Notes: generated by a model not told the origin, from the letters alone. Positions 1-5,078 are shown, numbered from the stretch's first letter. The stretch is 5,334 nt of DNA from Caldifarciminota bacterium (GCA_029880025.1 JAOUPE010000126.1:1-5334), one strand, 5' to 3'. A program made the numbers and translations.

Positions 1-208
1 CAACTGTGTCGTGTTCCCAGGTTATTCCACCGTCACTGGAATGCGATATACCCAAGTGATAAATGCTATTAACATAATAATTGCCGACACAAAAGATAAT
101 ATCAGAATTGTGCGGTGACACTGCCATTGTGCCGCCATCACTCAGCCAGCTTCCTACAGTTTGCCAGACGGACCCGCCGTCTTCGCTCATAAAGAGCTCG
201 GCGTTTCC
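1..208 (-). pseudogene. In-frame continuation of the Asp-box protein beyond the UGA
   Basis: Reading the same minus-strand frame past the UGA gives 69 open codons to the window edge, starting GNAELFMSEDGG. They contain two further Asp boxes, SEDGGSVW and SSDGGITW, at virtual residues 417-424 and 466-473. The spacings of 48 and 49 residues continue the blade rhythm of the upstream part. The typical inter-box strand is also present (MAVSPHNSDIIFCVG). This stretch therefore belongs to the same protein, whose end is outside the window. Trp here is always TGG. I see no ribosome-binding site at the junction, so separate translation is not indicated. It is either the untranslated tail of a gene broken by a nonsense mutation or, if the UGA is an error or is read through, part of a longer intact product. 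Confidence 0.8.
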
Positions 209-1435
209 TCAGCCCGAGCCTTCGAACATCCAGAGCCGCTGCGGATTTGACCAGTCAAAACAGATGTTACAGACATTGCCGCAATTTAGAATCTCGGGCT
301 GACGCTGCCAGGTATTGCCGTCGTCCGTGGATTTGAAAATAGCATTATCGATAAATTCAATATACACGGTATGCGGGTCAGTTGGCATTAGACTCACAAC
401 CGGAATTTTGCCGACAACGATACCGTTGTTGATTTCCTGCCAGCTGGCACCATAATCAGTAGATTTGAACATACCAGCCTTGGTCCCGCAATAGACGGTT
501 CCATTATTCTGAGGGTCAACCAGAACACAGCGTACCGTATTACCCAAGATGCCTGTGCCACTACTAATCCAGGTTCGACCAGTATCATCGCTACGACAGA
601 CCGTAGTATAAGACCCGGTATAGATTACATTGGGTTCATTTGGAACCGCGTGCATCGAATAGTTATAAGAATAACTACTCTGCCTGGTCCAGGTTTCACC
701 AGCATCAGTGGAACGCATAACACCTGACACTGCCCCTGCCAATACTATGTTGTGGTCAAGCGGACTCACATGCAGAGAATAGACTGATGAAACGTTCATC
801 GGGAATTCATAACGGGTCCAGGTTTCGCCCCGGTCAGTTGATTTATAGAATGCTGAGCGAGCATTGGCATAGCCCCCAGCATAGATAATTGTCGTATCAA
901 CCGGGTCAATCGCTACTGAGTAATTGTAAGAATTACTGGCAGTATCAGTGTCAACCACGGTCCAGTTTTCACCGCCATTGGTGCTGCGTGCAACAGCTGG
1001 ATGCCAGTATGAACCGTCCCAGGCATAACCCCCAGCAAACAGGACCTGGTTATTGAGCGGGTTCATGGTTAGACTTTGGAAGTAAGTATTGCTTTGGATA
1101 GTATACTGATTCCAGCTTGCACCACCATTAGTTGTCTTATAACAACGGCTGCTGATAATTGTATAAACGACATCTCTATTTCCCGGGTCAACCTTCATTG
1201 TGTAAGGATAAGATGAGAGAGTACTACTCGTATTGGTCCAATTCTGACCGCGGTCAAAGGTCTTGAACAAGGGCGTTGGATAGTTCGTTGGTGCGACATA
1301 GATGACTGGTGAACTGTCAGAGCTGATTGCACCGCAGTAAATCTGACCACCATTTGGTCCGATACTAAGCCAGTCACCCAAGACCAACGAACTCAGGCTA
1401 ATCAAGATAATTATAATCACGATTCTTTTATTCAT
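209..1435 (-). CDS. Secreted Asp-box (BNR/sortilin-type) beta-propeller protein, interrupted by in-frame UGA
   Basis: Probable exported repeat protein of the BNR/YCF48/sortilin beta-propeller type; ligand or substrate unknown. I choose the ATG at 1435 because AAGGAGGT lies 5 bases upstream and the product then begins with a signal peptide: MNKR, a hydrophobic run of about residues 5-18, then LG-DW. An upstream ATG at 1513 would add 26 unlikely residues. Eight Asp boxes (S/T-x-D/N-x-G-x-x-W) start near residues 59, 101, 151, 199, 242, 282, 325 and 369, for example STDRGETW and STDDGNTW. Their 40-50 residue spacing is that of propeller blades. Between them recur 'DP..N..VIYAGG' strands, as in VDPGNRDVVY. 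The frame stops at UGA 209-211 after EGSG (408 residues), but homology continues beyond it (see 1-208). Such proteins are usually surface exposed or secreted, and in some phyla they end in a type IX sorting domain; any such domain would lie outside the window. Sialidase activity is unlikely to be inferable from Asp boxes alone. Confidence 0.85.
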   Translation of the reverse strand: MNKRIVIIIILISLSSLVLGDWLSIGPNGGQIYCGAISSDSSPVIYVAPTNYPTPLFKTFDRGQNWTNTSSTLSSYPYTMKVDPGNRDVVYTIISSRCYKTTNGGASWNQYTIQSNTYFQSLTMNPLNNQVLFAGGYAWDGSYWHPAVARSTNGGENWTVVDTDTASNSYNYSVAIDPVDTTIIYAGGYANARSAFYKSTDRGETWTRYEFPMNVSSVYSLHVSPLDHNIVLAGAVSGVMRSTDAGETWTRQSSYSYNYSMHAVPNEPNVIYTGSYTTVCRSDDTGRTWISSGTGILGNTVRCVLVDPQNNGTVYCGTKAGMFKSTDYGASWQEINNGIVVGKIPVVSLMPTDPHTVYIEFIDNAIFKSTDDGNTWQRQPEILNCGNVCNICFDWSNPQRLWMFEGSG

Positions 1436-1439
1436 AATG

Positions 1440-1447
1440 ACCTCCTT
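1440..1447 (-). promoter_or_regulatory. Shine-Dalgarno AAGGAGGT fixing the start of the Asp-box gene
   Basis: The minus-strand octamer AAGGAGGT is a near-perfect anti-16S match. Its GGAGG core lies 5 bases before the ATG at 1435. It decides the start against the longer frame beginning at 1513. Confidence 0.85.
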
Positions 1448-1464
1448 TTTGTATATATTTACCA

Positions 1465-1491
1465 AGTATATGATATAATACATAAAGTCAA
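1465..1491 (-). promoter_or_regulatory. Candidate sigma70-type promoter of the Asp-box gene
   Basis: On the minus strand TTGACT (1491-1486) and TATACT (1470-1465) are separated by 15 bases, slightly short of the usual 16-18. The predicted start near 1458 gives a leader of about 23 bases that holds the Shine-Dalgarno. The surroundings are very AT-rich, so a chance match is possible. Confidence 0.4.
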
Positions 1492-1530
1492 GATAGAAAA
1501 AGTAACGATACATGAAGGAAGATTAAAGAA

Positions 1531-1720
1531 TTTCTGTCACAGAGACAATGAGATATTTTAAACCGCAGAGCTAACAGAGAAGAATTTAACCACGAGATAA
1601 ACACGAAATTCTCACAAGAACATTTTTTCCTTGATTAAATCAGTGAAATCCTGTGGTTTAATTCTGCCTTCCCTGATACCTCTACTATCTCTGTGTTCTC
1701 TGAGCTTCGGTGGCTAATCT
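1531..1720. repeat. Dispersed composite repeat with inverted modules
   Basis: This non-coding stretch is built of short modules of a type widespread in environmental bacterial genomes. On the plus strand these are CCGCAGAGCTAACAGAGAAG (1563-1582) and AACCACGAGATAAACACGAA (1589-1608). On the minus strand they are CCACAGGATTTCACTGATTT (1655-1636) and CCGAAGCTCAGAGAACACAG (1711-1692). The two halves face each other: AGAATTTAACCAC (1581-1593) pairs with GTGGTTTAATTCT (1653-1665) at 12 of 13 positions, and ACAGAGA (1574-1580) with TCTCTGT (1688-1694). The element abuts the broken end of the acyl-CoA synthetase and supplies its last codons. No transposase or target-site duplication is visible. Family membership is from memory of such sequences, not from a search. 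Confidence 0.65.
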
Positions 1721-2158
1721 CTCTTTATCTTTGACATCGACGATTTCTGGACAAGCATCGATCAAGATTTTTAGATACTCGTAGCGATGTAGCTTGTCAC
1801 CACTCTTTTTCTCAAAACCTTCAATCATCACCAGGACTTTACTATCCGATTGCTTAAGCGCATATTCCAGTTCATTTGCTTTCCATTCTGGATTGATTGT
1901 GACTAAACCGGCACCGATTTTTGCCGCTGCCAATTGGGTTATCAGCCATTCTGGTTTATTGGTGCCCCAGATTGCGATATGTTTGCCCTTCTTTACGCCT
2001 AATGCCATAAACGCTTTAGCTGTCGTATCGACCATATCTTTCAGTTCCAGCCAGCTAAACCGTAGATTTTCATCGACATAGACAACTGCGGCTTGATTCG
2101 AATATTTCTCTGTATTTTCATCGAGGATTTGTCCGATTGTTTTATAAATCAAAGGCAT
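1685..2158 (-). pseudogene. Truncated FadD-like acyl-CoA synthetase (AMP-binding), N-terminal fragment
   Basis: The intact enzyme activates a fatty acid to acyl-AMP and then acyl-CoA. Only about 145 residues of a family normally near 550 remain. The fragment carries the N-terminal ANL-superfamily signature: TIGQILDENTEKYSNQAAVV (residues 7-26), a 'FSWLELKDMV' helix, ALGVKKGKHIAIWGTNKPEW (52-71), AAKIGAGLVTINPEW and ELEYALKQSDSKVLVMIEGF. All ATP/AMP-binding motifs (the P-loop-like TSGTTG-type site), the catalytic core and the C-terminal lid are absent, so it cannot be active. Homology ends around VDVKDKE, and the last residues, ATEAQRTQR then TAG, are translated from the dispersed repeat. The start at 2158 fits the family; a weak AGGA lies just upstream. 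No remainder of the gene appears between the repeat and the Asp-box gene, so the 3' portion was deleted or moved. Confidence 0.85.
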
Positions 2159-2251
2159 ATCTTTCCTTTCTAAGTTATCTTTTGGTTATAAGACTAAATG
2201 AGTTAAACGGTCATAATAGCAAAACTTTCAAGTAAAATCAATATTCTTGAT

Positions 2252-2338
2252 TGATTACTGCGATGAAAAGGGTGATTACGGTGATTAAAATTACAAATAG
2301 TTTAATCGCTGTAATCTTTTCTTCTATCGTAGTAATCA
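2252..2338 (+). repeat. Long imperfect inverted repeat forming a 38-position hairpin
   Basis: Arms 2252-2289 and 2301-2338 pair around an 11-base loop (2290-2300). Of 38 positions I count 28 Watson-Crick pairs, 7 pairs that are G-U when the plus strand is RNA, and 3 mismatches. The wobbles are at 2260, 2265, 2270-2272, 2280 and 2282 of the left arm. On the minus strand the same positions would be A-C mismatches, so the fold is favoured only in a plus-strand transcript. It lies between the divergent acyl-CoA synthetase fragment and GNAT, upstream of the GNAT promoter. The inner part, GATTACGGTGATTAAA, resembles the GATTTCACTGATTTAA module of the repeat at 1531-1720, so it may be a member of the same dispersed families. 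No coding capacity is evident. Confidence 0.7.
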
Positions 2339-2376
2339 TGAGAGCGTAATTTCCAGAACTCTCAAAACTAAATATC

Positions 2377-2404
2377 TTGACCCGAGTTAATAAGTTATTA
2401 AAAT
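2377..2404 (+). promoter_or_regulatory. Sigma70-type promoter of the GNAT gene, predicting leaderless mRNA
   Basis: TTGACC (2377-2382) and TAAAAT (2399-2404), each 5 of 6 to consensus, are 16 bases apart. The expected transcription start, about 2411, is only some 3 bases before the ATG at 2414. No Shine-Dalgarno precedes that ATG, and an in-frame TAA directly abuts it, so a leaderless message fits both facts. Confidence 0.55.
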
Positions 2405-2413
2405 TCTGAATAA

Positions 2414-2902
2414 ATGAAAATAAGACTGGCAAATTTGGCAGACCGTGAGATACTCGGTCGTCTTTACCATGAATTCCATGAGTTTCATGTTCAAGGAGTT
2501 CCACACCGATTAGTCAGTTTAGGTAAACCACCCGACAGTTACGAAAATTCAGAACTATTCCAAACCTTCGAAAAAATCATCAAGGATGACAATTCCGCTA
2601 TCTTTGTGGCTGAACTTGAAGGCAAGATTGTTGGTCTGGCTGAGATTTATATCAGACAAGATGAACCCAATCCGCTCAAGGTCTCTTACCGGTATGGTTT
2701 TTTACAGAGTCTGATTGTGACCGAATCATTTAGACATCATCAAATCGGCACGCCTCTACTTAAGGCAGCCGAACAATGGGCAAAAGAGAAAGGTGCTATT
2801 GAGATGCGGCTTGACATCTGGGAATTTAAACAAGGACCGCTTGGGTTCTATGAAAAAAGAGGTTACAAAACTCTGCGCCGCACCTTAGTAAGAAAGCTAT
2901 GA
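2414..2902 (+). CDS. GNAT-family N-acetyltransferase
   Basis: Cytoplasmic acetyl-CoA-dependent acetyltransferase; acceptor unknown. The 162-residue length is normal for a single GNAT domain. The N-terminal MKIRLANLADREILGRLYHE is the usual beta1-alpha1. The central strands IFVAELEGKIVGLAEIYI (63-80) are beta2-beta3. Motif A is FLQSLIVTESFRHHQIGTPL, followed by LKAAEQWAKEKG (beta4, pyrophosphate loop, alpha3). Motif B is GFYEKRGYKTL (144-154), close to the typical 'FYEKLGF'. The first Gly of the R-x-x-G-x-G loop is Gln110 while Gly112 is kept, so CoA binding may be altered. The start is fixed by a stop codon immediately upstream; there is no Shine-Dalgarno, and a promoter lies 9 bases before the ATG. 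The exported protein follows after 17 bases with its own ribosome-binding site, suggesting one operon. The gene ends in UGA, showing UGA used as a stop here, though readthrough would add only FFKE. Confidence 0.9.
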   Translation: MKIRLANLADREILGRLYHEFHEFHVQGVPHRLVSLGKPPDSYENSELFQTFEKIIKDDNSAIFVAELEGKIVGLAEIYIRQDEPNPLKVSYRYGFLQSLIVTESFRHHQIGTPLLKAAEQWAKEKGAIEMRLDIWEFKQGPLGFYEKRGYKTLRRTLVRKL

Positions 2903-2919
2903 TTTTTTAAGGAGTAACA

Positions 2920-3393
2920 ATGCAATACATTAAAAAAACAAAAGTAGCAATCATCTTTATAATTATTCTTTTGTTAATTGGACCTTTAGGCTCAGATGCT
3001 GTGACTGGCACGATAATCAGTAAAAGACCAGATGGTGACACTACAATTAAAACAGGCTTCACTTTTGAACCTTATAATCCAAATGAATGGTCTTTTCTTA
3101 AACCCAAGGATAAGGTTGAAAAAATTAGATGGCGAAAAGAATCGATCGAAAGGTATATAAAATCAAACGAAGAGAAACTTAAGCGAGGCGGAACACTTTA
3201 TGGGAGTTTCGGAACATACAAAGAATACGCCCTTAGAATTAATCGAATAATGTCTGATTCTACTCTTAATCTTTTTACAAAAGTTGATGAATTGAAGAAA
3301 ATTGAACCAGCTGCAGGATTCTATAAACAAATAATTTATAATTATTCGCAGGAAGAATATCAAGATATAGAAAAGAGAAACAAAAATAAATAG
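2920..3393 (+). CDS. Small exported protein of unknown function
   Basis: I do not recognise this family. The 157-residue product starts after AAGGAG (2909-2914), 5 bases from the ATG. It has a classic signal peptide: a basic n-region (KKTK, residues 5-8), a hydrophobic core (about 9-20, VAIIFIIILLLI) and a plausible signal peptidase I site after SDA27. There is no lipobox Cys, and the mature part has no Cys at all. The mature chain (about 130 residues) is very polar and Lys/Glu-rich, with predicted helices around 64-88 and 100-155 and a Lys/Asn-rich tail. It should therefore be a soluble periplasmic or secreted protein. It follows the GNAT gene by 17 bases and probably shares its transcript. 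No enzyme motif is evident; an uncleaved signal anchor is the main alternative. Confidence 0.75.
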   Translation: MQYIKKTKVAIIFIIILLLIGPLGSDAVTGTIISKRPDGDTTIKTGFTFEPYNPNEWSFLKPKDKVEKIRWRKESIERYIKSNEEKLKRGGTLYGSFGTYKEYALRINRIMSDSTLNLFTKVDELKKIEPAAGFYKQIIYNYSQEEYQDIEKRNKNK

Positions 3394-3458
3394 AATAGCA
3401 TTTTATAGAAAATATTGATTTATCTCGGAAAATCCGAATTGACGAAAGAGGTTAAGCT

Positions 3459-3902
3459 ATGACGGAATTAGAACTATTGAAAAAATGGGTCAGAGCGTTG
3501 ATGGCTGGGTTGGATAAAGAAATTGATGAGAAAACAAAAACACGCTTAATGGAATACTGTGGTAGGGCTTGTGCTCGGCATTACAAAAGTATTGAGAAGG
3601 TCAAAAAACTTCAACGTAAGACAAAGGATATCGATGAATTATTAGACAGACTCAATCAACAAAAGGGCTTTTGGTGTGGGGAGTGGATGAGAAAAGGAAA
3701 AATTATTTATTCGGTTTGTCAGGAATGTGGCTGTCCTTTAGTAAGAGCTAGTTTAGTTGAGAAATCTCCGACATTTTGTCGATGTTCTTTGGGTTGGGTC
3801 AAGGCAGTTTTCGAGCAAGCTTTAGGCATACCAATAAAAGTTCAACTTATCCAAGCCAAAGGCAAGGGCGATAAAGTGTGCAAATACATCGTTCGGTTCT
3901 AA
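3459..3902 (+). CDS. Cysteine-rich V4R/DUF6144-like protein
   Basis: Cytoplasmic 147-residue protein with nine cysteines and no signal peptide. An N-terminal helical part (1-65) contains CGRAC (34-38). The C-terminal part has Cys73, the cluster CQECGC (87-92) and FCRCSLGW (106-113). It ends in a V4R-like closing strand with Gly137-Asp138 and Cys141 (GDKVCKYIVRF). The order 'C..C, CRCS.G..K..FE..LG.P..V.L......GD..C' recalls DUF6144 and the small-molecule-binding V4R (4-vinyl reductase) or ATC-hydrolase-like families, whose cysteines bind metal or redox centres. This assignment is from memory of the pattern and is tentative. The start is supported by GAGGT (3448-3452), 6 bases before the ATG. 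The gene lies 65 bases after the exported protein on the same strand and may belong to the same transcript, although no terminator or promoter is clear in the gap. Likely roles are metal or heme sensing or binding; no catalytic claim can be made. Confidence 0.8.
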   Translation: MTELELLKKWVRALMAGLDKEIDEKTKTRLMEYCGRACARHYKSIEKVKKLQRKTKDIDELLDRLNQQKGFWCGEWMRKGKIIYSVCQECGCPLVRASLVEKSPTFCRCSLGWVKAVFEQALGIPIKVQLIQAKGKGDKVCKYIVRF

Positions 3903-3968
3903 CCAAACATGGGTAGGTCTTTAAAATTCACTTTCAATTTACATAGAAGCTGGGCGAATGATAGCACG

Positions 3969-4003
3969 TGAGATGAGAGACGAGAAGACGAAGGACGACT
4001 GAC
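3969..4003 (+). repeat. Purine-rich degenerate GAGACGA tandem tract
   Basis: Four degenerate 7-8 base units stand head to tail: GAGATGA, GAGACGA, GAAGACGA, AGGACGA (3970-3998). The word GAGACGAG at 3977-3984 recurs at 4992-4999 in another intergenic stretch, in similar purine-rich context. It is non-coding in all frames that I can support. Confidence 0.45.
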
Positions 4004-4049
4004 TTAGCCCACTTCGTAAAAAGACCCTGAATATAAAGCTCAAAAACTT

Positions 4050-4250
4050 AACAACAGAGGACACTGAAGGCACAGAGTCTAAGTAGGAAATATCGAATTC
4101 GAAGCATTAAATACGAAACAATCACTAAATCTAAATGACCCAAATCCTAAACTGTTTTAAATTTGAACTTAGGATTTTGTATTTGTTTCGGACTTTGTCC
4201 GACGAAGTCGGCTCCGTCCAACGCAGTCGGATTTCGTAATTAGGATTTCG
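4050..4250 (+). repeat. Dispersed intergenic repeat array
   Basis: The first module (4052-4078) reads CAACAGAGGACACTGAAGGC and onward, and is the same type as the module at 1692-1718. Next comes an AT-rich module starting ATCGAATTCGAAGCATTAAA (4090-4109), of a kind I recall from many uncultured-bacterium genomes. AAATCCTAA (4142-4150) and TTAGGATTT (4169-4177) form a perfect 9-base inverted repeat, and TTAGGATTT returns at 4240-4248. Between them lie small palindromes. It is non-coding, and frames across it give low-complexity peptides of the FVSDF/RIS type. Confidence 0.6.
4190..4230 (+). repeat. Run of mini-palindromes and a 19-base tandem duplication
   Basis: GTCCGACGAAGTCGG (4197-4211) and GTCCAACGCAGTCGG (4216-4230) match at 13 of 15 bases with a period of 19. 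GGACTTTGTCC (4190-4200) and CCGACGAAGTCGG (4199-4211) are each perfect palindromes with 3-base loops that overlap by two bases, so they form a chain of small alternative hairpins. This block lies inside the larger dispersed array. Confidence 0.6.
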
Positions 4251-4317
4251 ATTTTAAAGGCAGCAGCCCTCACAAATAAATTCTAAGTAATAAGTCACAA
4301 GTTGATAGTGCATAATC

Positions 4318-4359
4318 AATAGGGCAGCTTAGGAGGCGACCCCGTAGATTGCCCCTATT
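4318..4359. repeat. Intergenic hairpin, possible terminator or palindromic repeat unit
   Basis: AATAGGGCA (4318-4326) pairs with TGCCCCTATT (4350-4359), giving a 9-base stem with one bulged C. The interior is GC-rich (about 4331-4343) and the whole is embedded in AT-rich sequence. Its right side runs into TTTTAATT, so it could stop plus-strand transcription. However, it lies over 400 bases beyond the Cys-rich gene, and on the minus strand it resembles the palindromic 'TAGGGGC...GCCC' units common in repeat-rich genomes. Confidence 0.45.
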
Positions 4360-4500
4360 TTAATTGTATTTAAAAACCTGTATATTTCCTTGATTCGTAA
4401 GTTCTATTGAATACTCACCTTAAAGTAAAACTGCTAATTAACCGAATGATGATTATATGACTTTATTCCGGTAAGATTATTTTTAATGAAAATCGTATTA

Positions 4501-4528
4501 TTGACAATAAGAACTAACATACTATACT
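4501..4528 (+). promoter_or_regulatory. Strong sigma70-type promoter of the flavodoxin-like gene
   Basis: A perfect -35 TTGACA (4501-4506) and TATACT (4523-4528, 5 of 6) are separated by 16 bases. The predicted transcription start near 4535 leaves a leader of about 10 bases before the ATG at 4545. That leader has only a weak GGTAG and no real Shine-Dalgarno. Confidence 0.7.
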
Positions 4529-4544
4529 TCACATGTGGTAGACT

Positions 4545-4955
4545 ATGAAGGTTGTAGTTGTATATATGTCTCAGACCGGAAATACCAAGAAGGTCGCTGA
4601 GGCTGTTTTCCAAGAAATCCAAGCAAAAAAAGATATCAAAGAGCTAAAAGATGTAGATAGTCTCAAAGGCTATGACTTTGCTTTTATAGGCTTTCCAATA
4701 CATTACGGCGGACCGGCAAAACCAGCAAAGAATTTTTTAGAGAAACAGGTTCAGGGCAAGAAAATCGCTCTGTTTGTTACCCATGCTACACGTGAAGATT
4801 CTAAAGCTCTTCAGAAGTGGTTAGCAAAATGCAAAAAGGCAGCAACTGGAGCAGATTTAGCAGGCTTTTTTAACTGCCAGGGAAAACTTGATACCGAACG
4901 ACTGGAGCGGGCGCGCGGTTTCGCAAAAGAGGTAATCAGAAAAATTAGACCATAG
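4545..4955 (+). CDS. Small flavodoxin-like FMN protein
   Basis: Cytoplasmic flavodoxin-fold electron carrier or flavin reductase partner, 136 residues. Strand beta1 (MKVVVVYMS) is followed by the FMN-phosphate loop SQTGNTKKVA (residues 9-18), a clear match to the S/T-x-T-G-N-T motif. YDFAFIGFPIHYGGPAKPAK contains the strand and 'P-x-x-x-G-x-P' loop that cover the isoalloxazine ring. KKIALFVTHAT is the next core strand, with the loop after it. GFFNCQGKLDTERLERARGF is the C-terminal strand-helix found in the 'flavodoxin family protein' group; its usual HPDEED-type linker is shortened to LDTERLE. The length is at the short end, and the long-chain insertion is absent. The start is set by a strong promoter whose transcript would begin about 10 bases upstream; an in-frame ATG at 4533 is followed at once by TAG. 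It stands alone between repeat-rich sequence and the broken SRPBCC gene, so the redox partner cannot be read from context. Confidence 0.9.
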   Translation: MKVVVVYMSQTGNTKKVAEAVFQEIQAKKDIKELKDVDSLKGYDFAFIGFPIHYGGPAKPAKNFLEKQVQGKKIALFVTHATREDSKALQKWLAKCKKAATGADLAGFFNCQGKLDTERLERARGFAKEVIRKIRP

Positions 4956-4957
4956 CA

Positions 4958-4979
4958 CTAAAAGTAAGTGACCTTTTAG
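4958..4979 (+). terminator. Weak hairpin after the flavodoxin-like gene
   Basis: CTAAAAG (4958-4964) and CTTTTAG (4973-4979) form a 7-base AT-rich stem two bases after the stop codon. There is no T-tract after it, so it is at best a weak terminator or a 3' stabilising structure. Confidence 0.25.
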
Positions 4980-5078
4980 CGGTTGGGGAGTGAGACGAGT
5001 AGAGGATATCCAGAAAAATCAAAATTGAGTTATCGAACCAAAACTCTAATTCTACCTGGATTTCTGCAATTACATGAA

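Larger units (their letters stand above)
3903..4500. other. Long non-coding interval made of degenerate repeats
   Basis: No convincing coding frame was found on either strand across about 600 bases. In order it holds a purine-rich GAGACGA-type tract (3969-4003), a dispersed-repeat array (4050-4250) and a hairpin (4318-4359). After these comes AT-rich sequence without recognisable content (4360-4500), and then the flavodoxin promoter. A terminator for the Cys-rich gene is not evident directly after its stop. Confidence 0.7.

Noticed and set aside
209..211. Selenocysteine or genome-wide alternative code at the in-frame UGA
   Set aside because: No Sec-type motif (such as C/U-x-x-C) surrounds it, I recognise no adjacent stem-loop, and no other gene body here contains UGA in frame. 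Kept only as a low-probability option.
81..302. Plus-strand frame of 73 codons
   Set aside because: It is antisense to the Asp-box coding frame, which has repeated motifs on the minus strand; no ribosome-binding site or family resemblance.
1685..1715. C-terminal residues ATEAQRTQR as a real protein tail
   Set aside because: They are translation of the dispersed repeat, which also occurs in non-coding sequence at about 4052-4078.
2238..2504. Minus-strand frame of 88 codons
   Set aside because: It is antisense to the GNAT N-terminus and runs through the hairpin; a shadow frame.
4318..4359. tRNA or riboswitch
   Set aside because: Only one stem is visible, with no T-loop or anticodon arm consensus and no recognised aptamer core; nor does it sit in the leader of the next gene.
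3903..4544. CRISPR array or phage attachment region
   Set aside because: Repeats are degenerate, unequal in spacing and lack unique spacers of constant length; no cas, integrase or tRNA is near.
4434..4622. Minus-strand frame of 62 codons
   Set aside because: It overlaps the flavodoxin start and promoter in antisense, with no motif or ribosome-binding site.
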